DNA from: Rhineura floridana
Taxonomy: Eukaryota; Chordata; Lepidosauria; Squamata; Rhineuridae
Assembly (NCBI RefSeq): GCF_030035675.1
Contig: NC_084482.1
Span: 220,495,943-220,559,942, forward strand
Direction of reading: 5' to 3'
DNA: 64,000 bases
Shown here: piece after piece, positions 35,520 through 51,061 of the stretch
How the letters are laid out: the number at the start of each line of letters is the position of its first letter
How positions within the stretch are numbered: position 1 is the first letter of the stretch
Position numbers and translations under genes: made by a program
Notes under the pieces: model-generated
Databases searched by the model: none
What the model saw: the letters and a program-made list of their open reading frames with translations, nothing else
Told to the model about the DNA's origin: nothing

Positions 35520-36935
35520 CTCCCTCCCTATTCAATATCTATATAAACTCGCTGACAAAACACCTGTCGGCAGTAAACTCTCACCCTCCTGTCTTGGCAA
35601 GGAGGCACTTAACCTGTCTTCTATATGCCGATGACATTGCCCTGTTATGCCAAACGCAGGTGGGCTTATGTTGTCTCTTAAGAGAACTTGCCTCCTTTTG
35701 TGTGGATGAACTTTTGAGAATTAACTATGCGAAATGCAAGGTTTTAGTTTTCGCCAAAAGTAGACATAAACACCGCTGGCAAATTGACAACCATATTATT
35801 GACCAAGTCGACGCCTTCAGTTACCTTGCCATTGCATTCCATCCCTTAGGTTCTTGGAATGCGCATTTTGTCCAGTCTGCTGCGACCGCACAGAAAACAG
35901 CCAGAGCTTTACTCACCTTCTTTTATACAAAGGGCGGTCAGTACCTTCCGGCAGCAGTCCAGGTATTCAATGCCAAGGTGCTTCCTCAACTTCTTTACGG
36001 GACCCAAATTAGTAGTGCAGGCAATTACGCATTGTTGGAGAGGGTACAATCTAAATTCATGAGGTCCGTTTTGGGCCCTCCGAGATGTGTCCCCAATGTG
36101 ACCTTATGCTTGGAATTAGGTGCCCTTCTGATTGAGACCCACGCTTGGATATAAAAATTTAACTACTGGATGAAGCTGCTATTTTTACCCACTGGATTGC
36201 CCCCCTTAACTTTGGAAGGTTCCTTCCAATCTCAATGGCAACGGGTAATGATTCACAAACTCGGAACTTTCGGTTTTTCGCTCCCAGCGATTGGTGCCCT
36301 AGGCCATACAACCGCTAAAACAATAATCATCCAACGCCTCAAAGATGTTGAGTATCAGAACAACATGAGCCTAGTTGCCGCTTATTCACAATGCAGTATT
36401 AATGTAAATTCCTGTAACTTGGCCACTTACATTTCAAATTTATCTACCCCAAAACTCAGGAGAGCTTTTACCCTGGCACGATTCAATGTTCTGCCCTTGG
36501 CACTAATGGAGGGTAGATACAGGGGCGTCGATTGTTATGATCGAACTTGCCCCTGTGGAGCAGATGCGGTGGAGACAGTGAACCTTGTACTACTTTGCTG
36601 CCCTTTTTATTCAGATCTCCGCCTTAAGTTCATCTCCCCACTTTTATCTAATCTTCCTCTGAGCCCAGAAGCTATGATTTTACAATATTTAATGGCAGAT
36701 TCAAAATCACGGATCACTCTAAGGTCGCCTCGTTCTTCACAGCTGCTATGGCTCGCAGGAGGGACCTAATGCGATGTCTATTAGATCAAGGTTTTAGCTA
36801 GATTACTATGTGGACCCGGTTTTAGCTTTTTAGCTTTCTCACTGCACTGATACTGTATTCTATTCTATCTGCACTCTGATATTCAGAGGATCCGTAATTA
36901 TATTGCTGGTCTTGGACCGTAATAAAGATTTTACG
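35520..36935 (+). mobile_element. 5'-truncated LINE beside finger exon, copy B
   Basis: Orthologue of 17746-19160 with a perfect 16-bp target duplication (35504-35519 and 36936-36951). The YADD motif is intact here (LLYADDIALL), but a stop at about 36152 splits the frame. Its breaks differ from those of copies A and C, which indicates neutral decay since duplication. Confidence 0.85.
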
Positions 36936-37939
36936 TTATCTTTGCATGGCCAGATGAAAGCAAGGTTACCTGAATATCTTACAGTCTCACACAGCAACAC
37001 AAATTCCTTTCAGGTCCATATAACACTTGATGTCACTAAGCCCAGATTTGTCTGGGTTTCCTCCTACTGCCATACAACTGTGATATATATTTCTAAAATA
37101 ATATGCAATGAAAAGTGGGGTGTGGGGGAAGAGAAGGGCAGCAAGACTGCAGAACAGGACAAACTGGGCACAGCTCACTTCTCCTTGATTCTTAATAATT
37201 TGACTGCAGTCAAAAGAGCCGGTCAGACAGGAATATAGGAACAAATGAAGTTGTGATATACTGAATCAGACCCCTGGTCCCTCGAGCTCAGTACTGTCAA
37301 TACTGGCTGGCAGCTACTCTGCAGGTTTTCAGATAAAGACACTTCCAAATTCCACCTGAAGATTCAAGGGATTAAACTTAGCTGAGCTAAGACAGGGATG
37401 GCCAAAGACCAACACTACACGAGTTTGCAATGATGCTCTGAACCGTAAGGGGAATGCCCGACTGATCTCTCCCCTTCATCAAAGCCCTGTACAATTAGAT
37501 CTTGTTCTTCCAGCCAAGAGACTAAGCCCAGGTTTGACATTTCTTTCAAAGATACAGATAAGCCAGTTAGTTCTGAACTGAAATTATTCTCCTCTCTCCA
37601 AAACAAAGAACGATCTTAGATCTCCTGGAGATGAATAGCACAGGGACATGTAGATCCAAATGTCTCTTGTGGACAAGACACTGTTCAAAAACCTCAGTTC
37701 AGTGACACTGTGGAAACCAATCCAGCTATCTTAATTTGGGGGATTTCTCAGCAGATGGGAAGGAAACTTCAACCTGGATGCCATTCCCCCTCCTTATATG
37801 AACAGCCTGGCTGGATCAGACCACAGGCCTATCTATTCCAGCATCCTCACAGTGCCAAAGTGGATGCAGATGGGAAGTCTACAGGGAGCACATGAAGGCA
37901 TCACTTAGCTCCAGCTGTTGTTCTGATTCCAGAGATAAA

Positions 37940-38225
37940 AACATCTATTTATTTATTTATAGGCTCTTTGTATACTGCTATTTCATTAGAAACGTCAAAG
38001 CAGTTTACAACACGTTAAGAAAAGGCAACCACCATAAATGAAAAACATCAAATATACAATAAAAACAAAGGTCAAGTGTTGTGAAAAGAGCATGCTCTTA
38101 ATTGCCTGCCTGGTGCAACAGAACGGTTTTCAGCAGGCGCTTCGAAGTTAAAACAGAAGACGCCTGCTGAACCTCTGTTGGCAGAGCTTTGCAGAGAACT
38201 GGGCCTATGACACTGAAAGCACGAT
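37940..38225 (-). mobile_element. LINE/SINE 3'-end relic, copy B
   Basis: Counterpart of 20165-20455 with a longer ATTT tail and the 55-bp part kept downstream. Confidence 0.5.
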
Positions 38226-39666
38226 TTCATGTGAATGTTCAAATCATTTAAACTCTATAAAATCTAGTTTCAAAGGAGATGAAGCTTCATCATATATAGG
38301 GAGTAATTTACAAATGAATGCAAGCAAGAGTGAATTCGTTACAAAAAATTTTAAATGTCTCTATGCAAAGCACAGTAGCAAGCTGGAGGATTGCAAAGGG
38401 AGACATCCTGGTTTGCTCCAAGAAAGCTAAATTGAGGAAGGTAACCTGGAAAGAAGGTGATGTGGAAGGCTAGTGACCAACTAATTTCAGAGATGAAAGG
38501 GAGACATCCTGGATAAACTGAGGAAGGTAACCTGGGACGCACGTGCAAGAAAGGAAGATGCTTTAAATGCAATAATAATGCCAATATAGAGGTACTGATT
38601 AAACAGAAATTATAACTTTCGGGTTTCTATAGGTTTCAATTAATCATAAAATGGCATCAGTATTTGTTAGGGAAAAGCTTTAAAAGAGCAGGTCACTTTG
38701 GGTCACCAATGATTGATATTTGAGGTTTAGAAAGTCTTGAAGGTCACAAAAAGCAAAACCAAAAGGAGACAGAAACCACAAAGTTTAATCTAAAAAAGTC
38801 AAACAAGTGTGCACTTTGAAAACAACTTATGTAGTCAGGGCAGACACTTTCCAGGAAAGAAGGAGATGTGGAAGGCTAGTGACCAACTAATTTCAGAGAT
38901 TTGACATTAAAACATCTTTAAGTAAGAGGGGGGAACATCCGTGAGGGTATATAAAGATTCAGTGTTGTGAAATCCTTCTACAGCTTCTAAATCTCAACTC
39001 AGGGGCTCTGTGGTAACCAATCCAGCCATCTTAATTTGGGGGATTCCTCAGCAGGTAGAAAAGAAACTTCAGCCTAGCGGCTCTTCCTCAGAACAGCCCT
39101 GCTGAATCAGACCACAGGCCTATCTAGTCCAGCATCCTCACAGTGCCTGATCAGATGCGAATGGGAAGTCTACAGGGAGAACAAAGGCACCACCCTCCGA
39201 TCTGACATAAGATGTGTGGCAGATAAAGGTGAGGCTTCAAAAGAACCACCAGCACCTTGAAATGCGCTGCCAATTCCTCCTTTGCTGGACTGGGGCACAC
39301 TTGCACCTGCCGGTCAGCTGATCAGCGGTTGAATGAGTCTTTGCTCAAGGAAGGGGAAGCTGTTTCCATTGGATGGAAATCACTTCTCCCTCCCAGCGCT
39401 GCTCTGTGAAGCAGCCCCATTAAGCTCCTGAAGTTGAAAGAAGCAGCGTGGGGTGGCGAACCAAGGGCTCAGCTTGGCTGTGGGTGCCTGTTCCCTTTCG
39501 GAAGCCACTGCTTTTTAGAAAGATCGGCTGTGCATGGGACTTCTCTGGCAGGCAGCCCATCTGAAAGGCACCTTTTTTCCCTCCCCCCCTGCTCAATGAA
39601 AGGAGGGGGAAGGGTGCTTCAGAGAGCACTTTGCAGCTTTAAGACAGTCACTGTGCTCCCAACGGG

Positions 39667-39737
39667 GCAAGGGTTGCACTCAGGTCCTGCTTGCTTGCTT
39701 CCTATAGGCATGCTGCCATTGGCCTGATCTTCTTAAA
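39667..39737 (+). mobile_element. CR1 3'-end relic at the B/C border used here
   Basis: Counterpart of 22060-22137 with a short internal loss (gatc|ttctta). Confidence 0.68.
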
Positions 39738-40640
39738 GACATCTAAGATGTTCTCCAGGAGAACTCACACCCTGATGGGTCAATTAATCTGCAACGAATC
39801 ATATTAAACAGGAACTGAAAAATCCTACAATTTCCAAACCAAAATGGGGCCTCAACGCAGCTGAACATCTACCTGTTGATGTCGCATCTTTGGGATACTG
39901 GATAAAGGGATCTTTTCTTTCTTCCCAACACGAATGGAGGTCCGACTCTTTGAAGGAAATAGACAAGACTAGTTACTTTTGACCAGAAAATATTCAGCCG
40001 TTACAAACAGAGATTTTTATAGATAAGAAAAGGTATAATTTTGATCTGGTAAGTCCTGCTCTCGGTGAATACAACAGAGTTGTGTGGACCAAGTAGGGTC
40101 AGTCTGGCACTTGTGAACATGCGTCCACTGGGCATGAAGCTCATCTTGAAATGCTTGTTGGGGGTGAACCTAGTAAAGCCAGCTTCTTAGTAGGCTGCAA
40201 ACTACTAGGGCAGAACCTAGTAAAGTCAGCAACAGCGGATGCAATTCACTGTGTCACAGGCCACCTGTATTTATAGAAATTGGCCATCTCCAATTCTTTA
40301 TAATTGATTTACATAAAATTATGTGTGGAAAAGTAGCGCAAACAATACAAGCCAAAACATGAGTAAAAAGACAAGCTGCCAGTTAAAGTGTCTTTTTTCC
40401 TTTGAGTTTTGTTTACATAGTTCCAAAATAAATTCTTTCCCGTAAAGTATCAACATTTTATAAGGAGTCCGGGCATTCAGCCAATGATCATGTCTATATA
40501 TGGCTGAAGCTGTACAGGGGTGAGTCAGGAGAACTTATCAGAATACAACATCAGCATCAAGATGCAGGTTAGGATGAGAGTTCAAATGATGGAAACAAGA
40601 GTATAGTAGTAATATGAGCATGAACTGACAGAGTCTAGAT

Positions 40641-40776
40641 CAGGGTTTCCCAACCTTTGGTCCACAGATGTTGCTGGACTACAGTTCCCATAATTCCTGA
40701 CCATTGGCCATGCTGGATGGGGCTGATGGGAGTTGTAGTCCCACAACATCTGTGGCTCAAAGGTCGGGAAACCCTG
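40641..40776. mobile_element. hAT-type MITE, copy C
   Basis: Same 136-bp element at the same site as in A, B and D, so it was inserted before the duplications. Confidence 0.88.
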
Positions 40777-42251
40777 GTCTAGATAGATACAAACTAGAGC
40801 TATAAAAGACAGACAGCCTTGGGGATTTTTACCAGTTGTCCGTGACACTGGTCGAAGAAAGAACCACCTGCTCTGAGTGTTAAGGTCCACACGCAGCAAA
40901 GGTGAGATCACTCCTTTTCAGATGGAAATCAATGTGACCTATGCTGTCCTTTGAAATGCAACACGTTAGCGTACATCCCCTTTGTATGTGCTGTGTAAGA
41001 CCTATGTTCTGATATGTGGCTATGTCCACAAAGTATAGTAAATTAGACGTCTTAATTATACATAGACACTGATAAAGATTTCCTTTGTTGATTGTCCATT
41101 AGATATTCCTAGACGTAAAAAGATTCTTCGCTGGGATCTCTGGCCACTTGGTTCACCTGGTCACACCTAACTGCTGGCAAAAACTATTATGTATATCACA
41201 CACGCACACGCCTGTCTTGCTTCTGCTACTGCAGGAGGGAAGAGAGGAAGATGAGGTGCAATGTTGGGCATTGCTGGTTTCTGTTATCAGTTCGTTATTT
41301 TCTTCCATTATTTTACAGCTCTGCTATTAGTGGATATTTACTTATTCATTGTCATGTAGGTGAATTATACGTCACCATTCTGGACAGGACAGTTTATAAT
41401 AAAGAAGAAGTAGATAAGAATATATAAACATCCCCAAAAAACTCCCACACTCCATCCAAACACACAATAAAACACTGAATGACAACTATTAAAAGCAGCA
41501 GGAATTTTAGGTCTGTCTTCCTCCGAACACCTTCCCAAAAAGATGTGTCTTCACCGACGGCATGGAAGTATAAAGAGACGAGGCCCGATGTAGGGAGAAT
41601 GTTCCATGTCGAGGAGCCTTTACTGAAAAATCACCATGTACCTCATCCCGTGTAGGGACCACCAGGAAGGCCTCATCTGCTGATCTTAAAGCACGGGAGA
41701 TTCATACAGGTGAAGGTGTTGTTGGCTGGCTACTACTTTATGAGCCTGGGAGACCCTCCAGCTCAATATTGCCAATATGAGCTTTAAAAATGGCTTCTAT
41801 ATGGGTCACTTTCCAACAGAAACAAAGAGGCCTGATGGGAAAAAGTAGCCTAAGGAGTAAAATTGGTCTTCTCAGCTGAGATGACATTGCAAGTCGTATG
41901 CACACGACATGACCTGGTCAGGAGAGAGAACTCCCTCAGCTAACCAATGTGGGAATCTGCTTTGAAACCTTTCCCAAAAGTGGATAAAACTGAACTCCTG
42001 GTCCCACTCTGGGTTCCAGTTTGTGCGGTTCCTTTTGCTGCTTGAAATCTATCTTAGCCCCACATGTCAACTGGGGTCTGACTCCATCACCCTCCCCTGC
42101 TTTTCCTTCCGTACCTCAGCTTCCTGCAGACACAATTGCAGGGCAGAGCTTGACTGTCTCTCGAAAAAGATCCCACCTCTCCAAGAGTGTATTTTAGGTG
42201 TTTTGCCAGAGTTCTGCCAGACACGTGTCACCGAATCACAAGTGGGGCGAG

Positions 42252-42369
42252 TGCTCATGTGTTCAGGTCCTGCTTGCAGGTTTCCCACAGGCATCTGGTC
42301 GGCCACTGCAAGAACCGGCTGCTGGAACAGACGGGCTATTGGCCTGATCCGGCAGGCTCTCCTTATGCA
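42252..42369 (+). mobile_element. CR1 3'-end relic, copy C
   Basis: Counterpart of 26375-26492; it lies just right of the join that removed the KRAB exon. Confidence 0.7.
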
Positions 42370-42468
42370 GCCTCAGAGGTAGTATTCTCCCAGAGCCCTC
42401 CCCGCTATGCTCAGGGAGACGCACCCCAGCTGTCCCCTCGGTCTCTCCCCCAATGATCCTCCCCTTAC

Positions 42469-42543
42469 CTGATTGGGCTGCCCGGCTGCTCTTTCCACTC
42501 TATCCCACAGAAGAGACAATCCGGACGGTGCCTCTGAGGCCAT
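42469..42543 (-). CDS. Orphan first coding exon of gene 2
   Basis: Encodes the same 25 residues as the gene 1 exon with Leu in place of one Ser (SGLSLLWDRVER), and ends on an intact gtaagg donor. The KRAB exon that should follow is missing from copy C. The next exon downstream on this strand would be the degraded finger exon at 35381. That acceptor is phase 1 and this donor is phase 0, so direct splicing would change the frame. It is probably a relic. Confidence 0.5.
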
Positions 42544-42969
42544 GGTGCTGCCTGAGAGGGAGGAGTAAACTAGGCCAGCTCTGGGACTCCCACAGCTTTC
42601 ACCACGATGCACGTTTTGTAGGGAGCAGCTCTCAAGGGCCTGCAGGGGAGAGACGGAGGATGGGAGGGATTTCATCCTTCATGCAAATTTGGGTTCCAGA
42701 GGTTTGAATGTTATAAGCAGCCTCAATCCAAATAAATAAATGGCACGTCCCTTTCCTCTGTTGTTTTCCCCCACAATGCTTGATCTGCAAAAGGCCTTAA
42801 AGGCCCCAAATCTCTCTCAGAACATTCTCCAGTTTCTTCCAGACTTTTCTCCATGCTTGGGCACCTCTTCTGTCCTTTGCTACCCCCAGGAATTTCACCC
42901 ATCTCAGACCCCTCACCTCTCATCTCTGCTTCTCCTTCCGTAAAGTCTTTAATTCCTGAGCCCCACAGA

Positions 42970-43155
42970 GTTTCTTCGTCACATTGTGAACCATTTCAGG
43001 CTTTATTATTGGGCCCTTTTCATCATGGATATAATTAAAAATTTATTCTGCACAGATATTAATTCCATGTCATCTCCCTGACAGTTGGCAAAAAAATAGG
43101 TTTTGCACACATTGTAAAGAAAAACTGGGGGTGAATTTAGTCAAATGACTCCATC
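42970..43155. other. Intact target region of the CR1 insertions, copy C
   Basis: Unbroken sequence in copy C that is replaced by CR1 in copy B and entered by CR1 in copy D. It serves as the reference empty site; no gene is seen in it. Confidence 0.7.
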
Positions 43156-43364
43156 TTGGAGCTTCCTGGGGATGCAAAACACCTCCAGTCTTTCCATCAG
43201 AAATATGGGGAGAGGAAAAGTGAGATGCATTCAGTCTGGTTCAGCTCACTGGGCAATGAAAAGAGTATGAAGAGCTACTTGGAATACATCCATTTCAAGA
43301 TCAGCAGGACATGTTATTTGGTACCATCCACTTGTATAATCTGAGTTAACCTTTAGACATTTCT

Positions 43365-43440
43365 GGACTACAACTCCCATCATCCCTGGCATTTTGCCAT
43401 GTTGTCCAGGGCTGATGGGAGTTGGTCCAACCATACCTGG
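43365..43440. mobile_element. Degraded MITE-like inverted repeat, copy C
   Basis: Counterpart of 30080-30160 with the same imperfect inverted halves. Confidence 0.5.
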
Positions 43441-46400
43441 AGGGCACCAAGTTACAGAACACTACTCCAAGTTGGAGAGGTGATGCACGAGGTGGAAATC
43501 TTAACAGCAAACTCACCACACAGGGTTGAGCAACTGGGGTAATAAGTTGATTTGCTTATTATAGGTTTATCCAAACATTTCAATATATTTTTATATTTCT
43601 ATGCAGGCTTTCCTCTAATGAGCTCACCGTGGGAAACATAATTTGTCCCCCTCCTTTTGTCTTCACAACAACACTGTCACTGGGCCCAGGACACCACCTG
43701 AATTTCACTCTTGAGCAGGGATTTGAACCTGGGTCTCTGTGGACATAGTTCAGCATTAAACTATGATTCCAATACAATAGACACACACACTTCCACAGAT
43801 GTGGAAGGTCCCACACAGAGTGGATGTCTGAAATCTAGAGTGGCACATAAAAGTTTATCCTCACAACAATCCAGTGAGGTGGGCTGGGCTGAAAAAAAGT
43901 AGACCCAGAGACCTGCATAGATCTGGGGGGGGAGGTCTTAGACCCCTTACTTTTTTGGGAGCAGGCTCTCAGCAGAGTCCCCATGTCTCCAGCAACCTAT
44001 GAGCCAATCAGCAAGAAAGGAGAGTGTATTAGCCACTGAGAAGAATCTTCTAACATGCTTCCTTGTTCTTTCCTGATAATTAGAGTGAATTAGAGTGAAA
44101 GGAGGTGAAGCCAGCCACTGAGACTCTTCTCAGTAGGCAACACTTTGCCCTTCCATGCTTTTCAGCTTCTAGCTGTGGGAGAAGGCATTAACATGCATCC
44201 CATTCTCAACCCAGCAGGAACAGGATGGGAGGGGGCATGGCCATCATGAATGGACCCTGCACTTCCGAATTTGCCACTACACTACTGTAGAGATGTGAAG
44301 GACCACAACAAAAGTGGAAAATTTGGGAGGGAAAGCAGTTTTTTTCTCTCCCCCCCCCCCCCGTGCACTGACCCCGCTCCTTAGAGAGCTCTGTATTGCT
44401 GTCCTGGGCTCCTACTGGGAGAAAGGGCAGGATATAAATCTAATAATTAATTAATTGCGCTGAAGAAATGTCTGACTTGTTCCTGGCTACAAGAGACTCT
44501 ACTATACAAATGTCAGTGACACATCCATAGCTCTACCCACTCTGGCATTTGACAGTAAATTGGCCCTTGGACTGCTGCTTGTGCATAAATGTGGCCCTTG
44601 GGTTGAAGAATATTCCCTAACCACTACATTAGCCACAGGCTCTCATCTGAGACCGCCTTACAGGGCTCTTGCGACCACTGCCCAGCTATTGTGCTTTGGA
44701 CAGGGGGGACGCTGGCTGCCAGCACCCCCACAGATGAGCCAATCCTGCAAGAGAAGCTAAGATCCACCCCAAGGGGGCTTCGATGTTGGAGGGAAACTGA
44801 CCAGCCCCTCTTCCAGTGGAGGAAATCCAAAAGGGGCTCTCCCTCCAGCTGTGGGGCAGAAAAGCAGCACAGCATTCTCCCCTCCCCTCCAATGTGCCCC
44901 CCAACAAGGCTGCATCAAGAGGTCCCCCCTTTCCCCCCTGCCTGAGCTGCGTTCCATCCTTGGGAGGAATGGGCTGACCTGCAAAAGGGTTGGGGGGCAG
45001 CTTCAGTGGAAACAGTTTTGGCCACACTTTGCCTCTGGACTGCGTGGATCAGGGCCCCTCCACACACTTTCTATGGGTTCCCAGAGGGAAAGGAGGGCTC
45101 TTCCATCACCCCCTCCCCCTCCCAAAAAACAAATCTTCCTTCCCTCATCAGTCTCCCGTCAGGTCCAGGAATTGCAAAGGCAGCTCCCCTCCCCCAGCTG
45201 TGGCCCTCAAAACAACACAGGACATCAACCCCCAACATACAGCCGCCCCCCAAGTGCCCCTCTGCAAAGCTGCATCCCCTTGCCCGGGCTCTGGCTTCCA
45301 AGACGGCCTTGCAAAGCCAACCCCGCGGCACTTTGCAAATGAATTGCATGCACCAGGGACCGCCAGAGGAAAAGGAGGGAGTGGCCCCCCCTTCCCTCAC
45401 CCCCCAACAAAAATACCAAATCCTCCCCCCCTTTGCACCTCTTTCTCCTCTGCACGAATTCTTTCTTTACCCAGAATACGAATTAAGACAGCCCCCCCAC
45501 TTCCCCTTCAATATTCCCTCCCCCCTCCATGTGATTAAGACTTCCTGCCTCTCTAGGAACCAGAACTCCTTGCCTTAACCCATCGGAGGACTAAGTGGCA
45601 AAAGCTGCTTCTGCCCCCCCACTGCCAACATTCTCCTCCCTCCCTTCTGTCCCAATATTGCACCTCATCTTCCTCTCTTGCCTCCCGCAGAAGCAGTGGC
45701 AAGATAGGCGTGTGCGTGTCTGCTGTGTGATATATACAATATACACATTACTGTGTAAAAAGTAAAGTGTTCAGGAGGGACGGTGTAAAAGCTGGAACGG
45801 AACACGCCGGAATGGGCTCTTTAGAAAAGAAATTGATGCCAAAAACACTAGGATGTGTTAGAGACACATGAGAACAACATTTAGGAACAAAAACCATCCC
45901 GATAGCATTTTTATCAACCCTTTAACAACCAAAATGCCCTCCGGAACGGAATGAACAGCCCCGAACGGGGACTTCCCAGCGAGCCAGACCCACCAAATTC
46001 ACCAGTCCCACAAGACTACATGGGATGCATGCAATAAGACACAAAACGTCCACGCAAACCACGTTCCGATACCCGTTCCGGGCTAGAATCCATTTTTACG
46101 TAAAAAAGCCCGGAACGGCGACTTCCCAATCGGCCAGACCTACCAAAATTCACCAACCACACATGTTGCTGCCTCTCCTTTTGTTGGGAAATGGGAGATA
46201 ACACAGGATGACCCAGGAACCTCTGGGGTGATCAGCAATACCTTTTCTTGCTGTTTGTAGGTCCACTAAGCAGCACTATTGATGCTGCTATCAGGTTGTG
46301 AACGGCTGGTGAATTGGGGAGAGAGAGAGAAAGAGAGATTGGAGGGGCAAGTCGGCTGGCAGAACTGGGAGAGAAATAGAGTTTGCCTTCTGTGAAATAG

Positions 46401-47472
46401 ATGTGCTATCACAGGGAAAAAAACTGGGTTCAAAGAAGTGCTCTTGTGTGCTTGGGCTCAGACTCCACCTCTGCCTTGTATTCAAGTTCTGGGCCAAACC
46501 TCACCAGTTTGCTTTCTGTGAAATGAGTTTCTGACACAACTACTTTCAAAATCAAGGTTATTAAAGTCTGGAACCTGTGGGAGGGACTCCTACTCATTGG
46601 GCAGAGCGCAGGAGGTGGAGGCAGAAGAACTTTCCAGTCAAAAGGCTCTCAGGCAAGAAGGCTGGAGAACAGGACCTTGGACAGCCACTGCCAGTCTGAG
46701 GGCCAAACTAGAGGAGATACCAATCATGCAACAAACAATTGCACGATGAGCTTTGCAACACTAAATTGAAGGTGCAGGGCAGCTGATCCCTAGTGGGGTC
46801 CTGACATGCACCTGTTATTTACATTGGGAACAACAACAACAATAACACCAGCTCACCAGTCTAATCACTTTTACTGGCTAGATCCCAAGGAAGAGGCAGG
46901 AAGGGACAGGAACAGGAAGTGCTTCAAGCAACCTGGTCTCCGAGTTCAGCAGTTGTGCAACTGACCTCCCAGTCAGTAATCTTCACTCTTCTGATTCCCA
47001 GAAAATGGCATTCAGAGGCATACTGCTTCCCAGAGAGAAACTACAGGGAAGCATCATTAACAATTGCATAACATGGATTAGTTACACAACATGGATTAGT
47101 TTGAAGTTACCAGACCATTGATATATCTGGCCCAGAACTATCTATCCCAACAAACTGCCTCCCCCAATAATTTAAGCAGAGATTTTCTGCAGCTTTGCTG
47201 CCTTTCTAAAGGCCCTTCTATTGCCTGGAGAAGCCATTTGGCTATGTGACCGCTGACAAAACCCAATTCTCACTCCTTTTCTCTATGCGCACCAGATGAC
47301 AGTGAGGTCCTTCATTTGCCTGCTAGGAAATAGCACTGAGACCAGATGAGACTGCGGAGTGAAATCAGTTTGGAAAATGTATTTAAAATACATCAGCAGA
47401 AAACTAGTGAATTCATTTTACTTTATGAAAGATGTTAGAATAGCCAATACAAAAAATATCTAAGCAAAATAA

Positions 47473-48563
47473 TAAATAATAATAATAAATAAAATTTTAT
47501 TTTTGAGTCGCCTATCTGACCGAATAAACGGCCACTCTAGGCGACGTACAATATCATGATAAAATACAATACAACCAACAATATAATAAAATTAAACAGC
47601 ATTAAACAACATTAGAAACTGACCCATCCCCAGAGACCCCATAGGCCTGCCTGAATAGCCAGGTCTTTAAGGCCCGGCGGAAACCTGTCAGGGAGGGGGT
47701 GTGGCGAAGATCGAAAGGGAGTTCCAGAGGGTGGGGGCCACAATCGAAAATGCCCTCTTTCTGGTCCTCACCAGCCTAGCTGTTTTAACTGATGGGACCG
47801 AGAGAAGGTCTTGTGTGGCTGATCTTGTCATGCGGCTTAATTTGTGATGCTGGAAGCACTCCTTCAGATAAACTGGGCCGGAACTGTATAGGGTTTTAAA
47901 GGTCAATACCAACACCTTGAATTGGACCCGGTAAACAACTGGTAACCAGTGTAGATCCACTAACACCGGGGTGATATGATCATGGCGACGGCTGTTCTTA
48001 ATCAAGCACGCCGCCGTATTCTGTACCAGCTGTAATTTCCGGACCGTTTTCAAGGGTAACCCAACGTAGAGCACATTACAGTAGTCTAAGCGAGAGGAGA
48101 CCAGGGCATGTATCACCCGTGGGAGCAGATGTACAGGAAGGCAGGGTTGTAGCCTCCGTAGCAGATGTAATTGACACCAAGCCACCCGGCTCACTGCTGA
48201 GACCTGAGCCTCCATAGACAAGGCTACGGACCTGGTCTTTCAGAGGTAATTTTACCCCATTAAACATCAGGTCTATATCCCCCAACCTTCTCTTGTCCCC
48301 CATGAGCAACACCTCGGTCTTGTCGGGGTTTAGTTTCAGCCTATTCCTTCCCATCCATTCACTTACGGAATCCAGGCACTTGTACATGGTATCCACAGCC
48401 AACTCTGGTGAGGACTTAAACGAGAGATAGAGCTGAGTGTCATCTGCATATTGGTGACACTGCAGCCCGAATCTCCTGATGATGGCTCCCAGCGGTTTTA
48501 CATAGATGTTGAATAGCATGGGGGAGAGGATAGATCCCTGTGGCACTCCGCAATTGAGAGGCC
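47473..48563 (-). mobile_element. L2-clade LINE 3' part in copy C
   Basis: Encodes the reverse transcriptase end ([36 protein letters not shown]) and the C-terminal region ([21 protein letters not shown]). A frame change lies near 48220. The 3' end has a hairpin at 47507-47545 and an ATT-rich tail. It is flanked by aataa (47468-47472 and 48564-48568). Copies A and B have the empty site. Confidence 0.88.
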
Positions 48564-49167
48564 AATAAAAACCATGTTATACACAAAAATACATGTTTTA
48601 GTTATTTATATCAATAAAATGTGTACACTGCAGAAGAATTTTATAAAGAATATAAAATGTACATTAAAATGGTCAATAAAAAATCAACATTTAAAAAAAC
48701 ACTAAAAATCAATAAAATCAACAGTTAAAGGTATGCTAAACTAAACTATATGAAAACAATCAGTAAGGAGACCATTAGAAACAAGGACTAGTATTTTTTT
48801 AAATCACTTCCCTGAAAGTATCTCAAAAATACCAACAATAATAAAAAAATCATATGCAAACCAATGAAAAACATTTTAAAATCCCATAAAAACAGTAATA
48901 AAGGTCTGCCCTTAAAACGTTTGTTGAAAAAGGTCTTCTATAGGCACCACACAAAAAAAACACCTGTCTGATATGTAACAGGAGGAAGTTCAAAAAAGTA
49001 GATGCCACCACACAAAAGGCCAGGTTTCTCTATCATGCAGAGTGGACATCCTAATGAGATGGTATGCGTAAGAGGCCATCCTCTGCAGACTTCAGTGATG
49101 GGCTGCATATATAACAGGTGAGATAATCTTTTAAGCATCCTGGCCCCAACCTGTATAGGGCTTTAAT

Positions 49168-49379
49168 CTATGTAGCCTGCAAGATGAAGAATAAAGCTCC
49201 CATTGAAGTTCTTTCCATACTCCCTACATTTCAATTGTTTCTCCTGTGTATCCTGTGATGTAAGCCTACTGCTTTCATTGAATCTCTTTCCATACTCCGT
49301 GCATTAAAAAAGTTACTCCATAGTGTTTTTCCATGCGAAGTAAGTGTGCTCTGACTGAACCTCTTTCCACTCACTACAT
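49168..49379 (-). pseudogene. Decayed former zinc fingers after the stop of gene 3
   Basis: The same three broken fingers as after genes 1 and 2, with small private changes. They are probably 3' UTR now. Confidence 0.75.
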
Positions 49380-51002
<1,623 letters not shown>

Positions 51003-51061
51003 TTATCTGCTTCTCTATTTTTGCATCTCCATAATTCTCCCCCTTTTATCTTTGCATGGCC

